Below, piece by piece: positions 58,770-64,000 of a stretch of DNA of 64,000 bases. Within the stretch, counting starts at the first letter, position 1. Each line of letters begins with the position of its first letter. This DNA is from Vreelandella populi (GTDB lineage: Bacteria; Pseudomonadota; Gammaproteobacteria; Pseudomonadales; Halomonadaceae). The position numbers were made by a program, and so were the translations under genes. Where the stretch lies: positions 1 through 64,000 of the forward strand of contig NZ_RZHE01000003.1 of the NCBI RefSeq assembly GCF_003989825.1, read 5' to 3'. The notes under the pieces are model-generated. The model saw nothing but the letters and a program-made list of their open reading frames with translations. It was not told the origin of the DNA and did not search any database.

Positions 58770-60131
58770 TTACAACAGTACCAGCGACAGTCCGTACACC
58801 AAGACCATCGCGGTAACACCCTGAACAAGCGTTGCCATCGTCTGTGCCCGGTAGGCCAACCCTACGCTCATACGACTAAAGCGCGAGACTACCCAGAAGA
58901 AACTGTCGTTGGCATGCGAGACCGTCATGGCACCGGCTCCGATGGCCATCACCGTGAGCGTGCGTCCCATATCGCTACCCAGTCCTAACGAGTCCAGCAT
59001 GGGGGCGACCAGCGCGGATGTCGTTACTAGAGCCACCGTGGAAGAACCCTGTGCCGACTTCAGCCCGGCCGATACGATAAACGGCATCAAAATACCGATG
59101 CCCAGTGTTGATAGCGTGCTGCCCAGGTAGTCACCCAGTGGCGAAGCACTGAGCACGGCACCAAACGCGCCCCCGGCACCGGTAATCAGCAAAATAGGCG
59201 CCGCCGCCAGAATACCTTCGCTGATACGCTCGCTGAATTCAGCGATCTTGTCGTTGCTTTTTAGCAATATGCAGGAAAGCAGCAAGCCGATCAGCAGGGC
59301 CGTCAGCGGCTGCCCGAGCAGGCTGAGTATATCCATTACCGCCCCGTCACCGACAGGCGCTGCCGGCAGGCGGGCAATCGTACCGATACAGATCAGCAAG
59401 ATGGGCACGACGATAGGGGCAAACGCTGCCATAGGACCAGGCAAACGCCCGTAGCTTGCCTTGAGCGCTTCCCAATCCTGCCATTGGTCATCAGCGTGCT
59501 GGGGCGTGTCGTGCACGTCGGGGGCAGTATGCGCAAAACGTTTCGCCCACAGCATACCGGCGATGGCCGCGACAGCGGCGATGGGAATGCCTGCAGCAAT
59601 CACCAGCCCAAGATTGGACTCAAGCCCCAGGTTGCCTGCCGCCGCAATAGGGCCCGGCGTTGGGGGCACAAAGGTGTGCGTGGCATATAGCCCGGTGGCG
59701 AGTGCCACGCTCATCGTAATCGAAGAGGTATGCAGCTTTTTGGCCAGCGACTCTTTGAGCGAATTAAGAATGATAAAGCCGGAATCGCAAAACACCGGAA
59801 TTGAGACGATATAACCAATCATCGACATCGTCAGCGTAGGAAAACGGTCCCCCAGCCGGGCAATGATAAAGTCAGCCATGGTAATGGCTGCCCCGCTTTT
59901 CTCCAGGATTACCCCGATGATGGTGCCCAGCACGATCACCAGGCCTATGTAGCCTAGAATGCCCCCAAACCCAGAGGTGATCGTGCTGACGACCGAGTCA
60001 ATAGGTAAACGGTAAGCAAAGGCTGCTATAAAGGCCGCGCCTAAAAGCGCCAGGAAGGGATGTACTTTCCACTTGCTGGTGGCGAGCACAATAAACCCCA
60101 CCACTATTAACAATATTAAGACCAACCCCAT
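58770..60131 (-). CDS. GntP family gluconate-type permease
   Basis: Inner-membrane proton symporter of 453 residues with about 12-14 helices. Family segments include the N-terminal ATSKWKVHPFLALLGAAFIAA, GGILGYIGLVIVLGTIIGVILE, IPVFCDSGFIIL and AGNLGLESNLGLVIAAGIP. GSSTVALVTTSALVAP and SHANDSFFWVVSRF are near the C-terminus. Substrates in the family include gluconate, glycerate, idonate and D-serine; none can be chosen here since no catabolic gene is adjacent. It has a strong ribosome-binding site (AGGGGGAAG), with an A-rich stretch AATAAACAAC just upstream. Confidence 0.9.
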   Translation of the reverse strand: MGLVLILLIVVGFIVLATSKWKVHPFLALLGAAFIAAFAYRLPIDSVVSTITSGFGGILGYIGLVIVLGTIIGVILEKSGAAITMADFIIARLGDRFPTLTMSMIGYIVSIPVFCDSGFIILNSLKESLAKKLHTSSITMSVALATGLYATHTFVPPTPGPIAAAGNLGLESNLGLVIAAGIPIAAVAAIAGMLWAKRFAHTAPDVHDTPQHADDQWQDWEALKASYGRLPGPMAAFAPIVVPILLICIGTIARLPAAPVGDGAVMDILSLLGQPLTALLIGLLLSCILLKSNDKIAEFSERISEGILAAAPILLITGAGGAFGAVLSASPLGDYLGSTLSTLGIGILMPFIVSAGLKSAQGSSTVALVTTSALVAPMLDSLGLGSDMGRTLTVMAIGAGAMTVSHANDSFFWVVSRFSRMSVGLAYRAQTMATLVQGVTAMVLVYGLSLVLL

Positions 60132-60356
60132 GACTTCCCCCTAAATGGTTGTTTATTCAGCGTAATGCGTATCACCCTGCGCCCAGCATCTGGATCGCTC
60201 AAGCAGCCAGCACAATGTACCTGAAGCGGTTAGATGGCGTACACAAGAAGGTGAGAAGCCATGGGGGTATCGAGAGCGTGATTTATTTCATCAAGCACCC
60301 TTTCGAAAAGCATCCCTAGGTGCTTGCTTGTATCCAACAACAGTCTTTGCGCTTGC

Positions 60357-60755
60357 TTACCTGACGCAGCTCAGGTCGCCCTCTTCGCAGCTGGCATGCT
60401 GCTGTAACCTTTGTGTGCGTGCTTTGGTGAGTGCTTCAAGGCAGCCATTGCGTACCATGGGTTGGGCACTGCCGCCTTCTACCGCGCTACTCTCAAACGC
60501 ACATTCGGCATCTCGAAAGCCAACCCACTTGCGCTGGGCCGCCCTGAGTTTTTCAAGTGACAACGCATTGTTTGCAAGTCTTCTGACCAGCGCCTGATAA
60601 ACCCCGTTAAGTTCGTCATCGGCCGCTTGATACGTCTGTGCCGAACACTGGGTCATTTCCATTTGAGTCTTGGGGCTATCACACTCATCGTTGGCACTTA
60701 CGAAACCGCTGGAGATTAACAGTCCCACACCTGCCCATAGTGACAATGATCGCAT
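60357..60755 (-). CDS. Secreted LprI-like (DUF1311) protein
   Basis: Exported protein of 132 residues with a signal peptide (about 1-21, LSLWAGVGLLISSGFVSA). The mature domain carries the LprI/DUF1311 pattern: NDECDSPKTQMEMTQCSAQTY, DDELNGVYQALV, LRAAQRKWVGFRDAECAFES and a late NGCLEALT. Five to six cysteines suggest disulphides. M. tuberculosis LprI inhibits lysozyme, but most family members have no proven role. I chose the second of two closely spaced ATGs because AGG is then at proper spacing; the other adds MT. Confidence 0.82.
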   Translation of the reverse strand: MRSLSLWAGVGLLISSGFVSANDECDSPKTQMEMTQCSAQTYQAADDELNGVYQALVRRLANNALSLEKLRAAQRKWVGFRDAECAFESSAVEGGSAQPMVRNGCLEALTKARTQRLQQHASCEEGDLSCVR

Positions 60756-60844
60756 CGTCATACCTATTGCTGATTAATAAAGTCAAAGCGACAATATAGA
60801 TACTATCTACCTTACAGGTTAGCTCCTTTTTCATGCCCCTATAA

Positions 60845-60880
60845 CAGCAAGGCGCCAGCATTTCTGCTGGCGCCTTGCTG
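60845..60880. terminator. Perfect 16-bp palindromic hairpin downstream of zinT
   Basis: CAGCAAGGCGCCAGCA (60845-60860) and its exact complement (60865-60880) flank a TTTC loop. It lies 30 bp past the zinT stop on the minus strand; no T-run follows, so it may be a Rho-independent terminator of poor quality or an mRNA 3' stabiliser. Confidence 0.55.
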
Positions 60881-60911
60881 ATACCCTAACTATAGAAACG
60901 ATGACTCAATA

Positions 60912-61640
60912 TCAGTGTGCGATCATTTCTTCAACAATTTCGTCGCCGCTTAACTCAGACGGATAATACGTCGGCCAGTGGGTGACTTCGTCAAGCAGCG
61001 CTTCGCGATCATCACCCCAGTAAAGGTGGAAGTGGTGCGCATCGGTCGGGTAAATGTCGTGGTCGCTGAATTGGATGTATTGGGGCATATTCTCGGCCTC
61101 GTCCTCCAGCTCGAAAATAAACCGTACGCCGCGATTACCCGTTTCATAGGTTAAAATTTCGTAGCCATCGTACTGGTACTCACCGGTATTTTCTTCACCG
61201 TTTTCATAAAAGGTGAAGCTGTTGCCTTCAATCACAATACGGTCTACATCGGTTTCATAACCTGTGGTGTAGTACTGCTTGTACTCTTCGGCCGTTTTGT
61301 CGCCATGTTCGGCTTTATGGGCAAAGACCTCACCCAGCGTGCCATCTTCTAGATAGGGATAGACGGACTGCCAATCGCCTTCCCAGTCGGAAAGCGGACG
61401 GTCCGCAACTTGATCATCACTGAAATGCCCGGAGTAGATATCGCTGCTGTGGTCGTGGTCGTGGTCGTGGTCGTGCGAATGGTCATGACCATGAGAGTGA
61501 TCGTGCGAGTGATCATGAGAGTGGCCATGATCATGATCGTGGTGTTCATGCTTATCATCTGCAACCACCGACTGAATACCCGCCAGTGCCAGCGAGCTGA
61601 TGGCTAATGCGCTGAGTGCTTTTGATGAAAGTAACGGCAT
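60912..61640 (-). CDS. zinT: Periplasmic zinc-binding protein ZinT with long His/Asp stretch
   Basis: Secreted metal chaperone of 242 residues, related to E. coli ZinT/YodA, which helps ZnuA under zinc starvation and binds Cd and Zn. There is a signal peptide (about 1-27) and a low-complexity His-Asp stretch at 31-64 with 18 histidines. A lipocalin-like ZinT domain begins at DIYSGHFSDDQV, includes SDWEGDWQSVYPYL and YKQYYTTGY, and has the metal-site region FSDHDIYPTDAHHFHLYWGDD. A Zur-like half-site lies upstream. No znuABC gene is adjacent. Ribosome-binding site AAGGATC. Confidence 0.92.
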   Translation of the reverse strand: MPLLSSKALSALAISSLALAGIQSVVADDKHEHHDHDHGHSHDHSHDHSHGHDHSHDHDHDHDHSSDIYSGHFSDDQVADRPLSDWEGDWQSVYPYLEDGTLGEVFAHKAEHGDKTAEEYKQYYTTGYETDVDRIVIEGNSFTFYENGEENTGEYQYDGYEILTYETGNRGVRFIFELEDEAENMPQYIQFSDHDIYPTDAHHFHLYWGDDREALLDEVTHWPTYYPSELSGDEIVEEMIAH

Positions 61641-61702
61641 GGTGCGATCCTTTTATGAAAATGTGGTTCTAGATCAAACTGCATTGACCTATAAAGCTAC
61701 GA

Positions 61703-61713
61703 TATAACATTTC
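61703..61713 (-). promoter_or_regulatory. Zur-box half-site upstream of zinT
   Basis: GAAATGTTATA on the minus strand is an exact half of the Zur palindrome (GAAATGTTATA-N-TATAACATTTC). The other half is poorly conserved. It lies about 65 bp upstream of zinT in an AT-rich 260-bp gap that otherwise holds only the divergent promoters. Confidence 0.45.
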
Positions 61714-61902
61714 ATATATCAATATTAGATTTTATTTATTGAACATTAGCCTAGGGCATTGAGACAGCCTGCTTATAAATACACCCGTTGCCGTCAAGTC
61801 CCTGGAACTACAACGCCCTGGCCTCGCTATCTAATCAACGGCTGTCTATAGTCGCTAATGTAAGATTCGCCTGAGCTTCAAGTTTTGTTTTGGAGTGCTT
61901 CT

Positions 61903-62865
61903 ATGCTGCTATATGGACTGAGTTTGCTGGCAGGTATCGCTCTTTTGACACTGGGGGGCGAAGGGTTGATTCGCGGTGCCGTCGCCGGAGCCAAACGGCT
62001 GGGTGTTTCGCCTCTTTTTACCGGACTCGTTATTGTAGGATTTGGTACCTCATCGCCCGAGCTGGTTGTCTCGATCCATGCCGCCATGAACCAGCAGCCC
62101 GACATTGCGATTGGTAACGTGGTCGGCAGCAATATTGGCAATATCTTATTGATCCTTGGCCTTTGCGCCCTTATCTGCCCACTGACCGCCCAGCCCCAGG
62201 CGCTCAAGCGCGACGGACTGGTGATGATGCTAGCGGCAGTGCTGTTTATTGTTTTAGCCTTCAACGGCAGCTTGGGGCGTTTCGATGCGGCGTTACTGCT
62301 CATAAGCCTGGCGGCCTATCTAATATGGGCGTACCGAAGTGAAAGCGGCCAGCACTCCCCTTCTGCCGAGTTACATACTGCCGAGGCAGACGAAGTAACC
62401 AAACTGCCTAGTAGTACGCTGTTTATCATAGTCGTTTTAATCGGTGGGCTGGCTCTGCTGATCGGTGGCTCCCAACTGCTGCTTTATGGCGCGATCGGCA
62501 TTGCCCAGGCACTGGGTATTTCAGAAGCGGTCATTGGGCTTACCATTGTGGCGGTGGGTACTTCTTTACCTGAGCTTGCCGTTTCGGTCATTGCGGCTCT
62601 GCGGCGTCATGCCGACGTGGCTGTAGGTAACATCTTAGGCAGTAATATCTTTAACATACTTGGAATACTGGGCGTGTCCGCCTTTTTGCAGCCGTTGGCG
62701 CTTGTTGAACGCATGGCGGCATTTGACCAGTGGGTGATGTTGGGCGCCTCTGCCCTTCTGATTGCGTTTCTCTATACTGGCCTGCGCCTGTCACGGGGTG
62801 AGGGCAGCCTGCTATTGCTTGGCTATATTGCGTATCTGACGGCCAGCTTTACGGTCATTGGTTAA
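61903..62865 (+). CDS. Calcium/sodium antiporter, CaCA family (YrbG-like)
   Basis: Inner-membrane cation exchanger of 320 residues with about ten helices and two alpha-repeats. The first is GFGTSSPELVVSIHAA with IGNVVGSNIGNILLILG; the second is VGTSLPELAVSVIAA with VGNILGSNIFNILGILG. These acidic/asparagine motifs form the ion sites. It exchanges Ca2+ or K+ for Na+ or H+, useful for a salt-tolerant bacterium. I start at the ATG behind GGAG; an in-frame ATG 18 bp upstream is less likely. It is divergent from zinT and convergent with the TAXI gene. Confidence 0.91.
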   Translation: MLLYGLSLLAGIALLTLGGEGLIRGAVAGAKRLGVSPLFTGLVIVGFGTSSPELVVSIHAAMNQQPDIAIGNVVGSNIGNILLILGLCALICPLTAQPQALKRDGLVMMLAAVLFIVLAFNGSLGRFDAALLLISLAAYLIWAYRSESGQHSPSAELHTAEADEVTKLPSSTLFIIVVLIGGLALLIGGSQLLLYGAIGIAQALGISEAVIGLTIVAVGTSLPELAVSVIAALRRHADVAVGNILGSNIFNILGILGVSAFLQPLALVERMAAFDQWVMLGASALLIAFLYTGLRLSRGEGSLLLLGYIAYLTASFTVIG

Positions 62866-62886
62866 GTATGCTGGTTACTTTGCAAG

Positions 62887-62914
62887 GGGCGTCATCCCGC
62901 TAGCGGCGACGCCC
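62887..62914. terminator. Hairpin between antiporter and TAXI receptor genes
   Basis: GGGCGTC and GACGCCC stem in the 57-bp gap between two convergent genes. No T-run on either strand; a weak terminator at best. Confidence 0.35.
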
Positions 62915-62922
62915 ATCGAGGG

Positions 62923-63894
62923 TTAGCGCAGGGCATCGGGAATATTGATGCCCATCTCTTCGTAATAACGTAGGGCGCCGGGGTGCAGCTTACCTGCCAT
63001 ATTGCCAAGCTGATCAGGTGTGATGCCGCTCCACCAGGCAGAACCGGCAGCCAGATCGTCAAGAACTTCCCAGAAAGTCTTAGTCAACCCATATGCCATG
63101 TCATCTCCCATTTGGGTTGTAGTGTAGGCCATCACCGGCAGCGAGGTCGTCTGCACGTTTACATTTACGCCCGGATAGGTTCCCCCTGGAATTATCTGCC
63201 GGAGCGAGCCGGTCATCTCGACCTGCTCATCGCTTAAGCTCACCATGGAGATAGGCATGCTGGCGGCCACCTCAAAGATATTGGGTGTTGGATAGGAGCT
63301 TGCGGTGACAAACCCATCTATCTGGCCTTTTTTGAGCGCGTCTGGCCCGCTGCCCAGAGCGGCATCTGCGATTCTTACCCGCTCTTCCAGGCCAAAGAGC
63401 CTCAGGTAGCGAGCGGCTTCTCGGGCGCTAAACGTACCTCTTCCAATCAGCAGATGCTTCCCTTTGAGCGTATCGGTTGTCACCACGCCCTTATCACCGG
63501 CCAAAATAAAATGCATGGTCATGGCGGGAAGAGGAAATAGGCCGCGAATATTCTGAAAGCGTGGGTGAGAACGTTCAGCGAAAACGCCTGTACCGGCCAT
63601 AGCCTCCTCGACCAGATCAGAGGGCGTGGTAAAAACATAGTTACTCTGGCGCGCCATTACCTCCATCACGTTTTGCACCGAGCCCTGGCTCTCTTCCTGC
63701 ATCAGCACGAACTCGTCATGGCTGCTCTGGCGAACGGCATTGGATAACTCTGCTCCCATCTGATGATAAGCCGTACCGGCCGTGGCAGATTTATAGATGA
63801 TCTGGACATCTGAATGCGCTGTCTGGCTCAGGGAAAGAATGGCGGCTACTACTAGTAGTGAGGTCGTAAAAGCGGAGCGAAAAAGTGAGCGCAT
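62923..63894 (-). CDS. TAXI-type TRAP transporter solute receptor
   Basis: Periplasmic solute-binding protein of 323 residues, with a signal peptide (about 1-29, LLVVAAILSLSQTAHS). TAXI hallmarks follow: IIYKSATAGTAYHQMGAELSNAVRQ, QGSVQNVMEVMARQSNYVF, FPLPAMTMHFI, IGRGTFSAREAARYL, and PDALKKGQIDGFVTASSYPTP. TAXI receptors feed a fused DctQM membrane protein and often bind glutamate or other carboxylates. No membrane subunit is next to it on this side; it may lie beyond the right end, divergently transcribed. A CAGGAG ribosome-binding site fixes the start. The last 106 bp of the window hold no recognisable feature. Confidence 0.88.
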   Translation of the reverse strand: MRSLFRSAFTTSLLVVAAILSLSQTAHSDVQIIYKSATAGTAYHQMGAELSNAVRQSSHDEFVLMQEESQGSVQNVMEVMARQSNYVFTTPSDLVEEAMAGTGVFAERSHPRFQNIRGLFPLPAMTMHFILAGDKGVVTTDTLKGKHLLIGRGTFSAREAARYLRLFGLEERVRIADAALGSGPDALKKGQIDGFVTASSYPTPNIFEVAASMPISMVSLSDEQVEMTGSLRQIIPGGTYPGVNVNVQTTSLPVMAYTTTQMGDDMAYGLTKTFWEVLDDLAAGSAWWSGITPDQLGNMAGKLHPGALRYYEEMGINIPDALR

Positions 63895-64000
63895 GGATCA
63901 ACTCCTGAGGTTAATAGCTTTACTGGCTTTATTATCCGCTTATCCGCTTGATAGTGGCACACTTTATCCACCCAAGCCGGACACTGTGGCCAATCTGGCG

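Noticed and set aside
61438..61555. Tandem repeat in zinT as a CRISPR or mobile repeat
   Set aside because: It is an in-frame His-Asp codon repeat within a clear ZinT protein.

Overview
The window is a chromosomal segment of a moderately GC-rich gammaproteobacterium, most likely Halomonas or a close relative in the Halomonadaceae. This rests on gene content and order, not on a database search. Several blocks follow the Pseudomonas/Halomonas order: yggS-proC-yggT-metX-metW; sfsA-aminotransferase-dksA-gluQ-cbrX-cbrA-cbrB-(sRNA)-pcnB-folK-panB-panC; pnp to dnaK; and grpE-recN-fur-bamE-rnfH-ratA-smpB-ssrA. Most of the window is core genome. No insertion sequence, prophage, integrase or CRISPR array was seen.

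Layout. 1-300: leader and promoter of an rRNA operon running left out of the window on the minus strand. 0.3-2.8 kb: tyrS and the divergent anmK. 2.8-7 kb: yggS, proC, yggT, metX, metW, preceded by a decayed fragment of pilT. 6.9-10.4 kb: sfsA, an aminotransferase, dksA, gluQ. 10.4-15.7 kb: the carbon-regulatory locus cbrX-cbrA-cbrB followed by a probable CrcZ-type small RNA with a sigma-54 promoter. 15.8-19.3 kb: pcnB, folK, a wrecked panB, panC, panD. 19.5-21.9 kb: a thiolase and an MFS exporter. 22-43.3 kb (minus strand): translation, transcription and housekeeping genes pnp, rpsO, truB, rbfA, infB, nusA, rimP, tRNA-fMet, tRNA-Leu, secG, tpiA, glmM, folP, ftsH, greA, carB and carA, with rlmE and the divergent yhbY. 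43.6-44.5 kb: dapB. 44.6-49 kb: an iron-siderophore-type ABC transporter, a DUF2218 gene and an EamA exporter, lying between dapB and dnaJ, which are usually close. 49-53 kb: dnaJ, dnaK, grpE with two sigma-32-like promoters. 53.2-57.9 kb: recN, fur, bamE, rnfH, ratA, smpB and tmRNA. 57.9-64 kb: accessory genes (SRAP peptidase, GntP permease, LprI-like protein, ZinT, CaCA antiporter, TAXI receptor).

The most interesting points are the following. (1) The 14.9-15.7 kb gap carries a near-consensus -24/-12 promoter, repeated A-rich CA motifs and a terminator exactly where Pseudomonas encodes CrcZ, the RNA that titrates Hfq/Crc. (2) panB survives only as a frameshifted, stop-containing fragment of about 80 codons between intact folK and panC, so ketopantoate synthesis must come from elsewhere or be absent. 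(3) A fragment of about 100 bp matching the start of pilT, with its ATG lost and a frameshift, lies between anmK and yggS. (4) An iron-uptake cassette with a DUF2218 gene interrupts a conserved housekeeping block. (5) carA starts with TTG behind a leader with a 16-bp direct repeat and overlapping hairpins.
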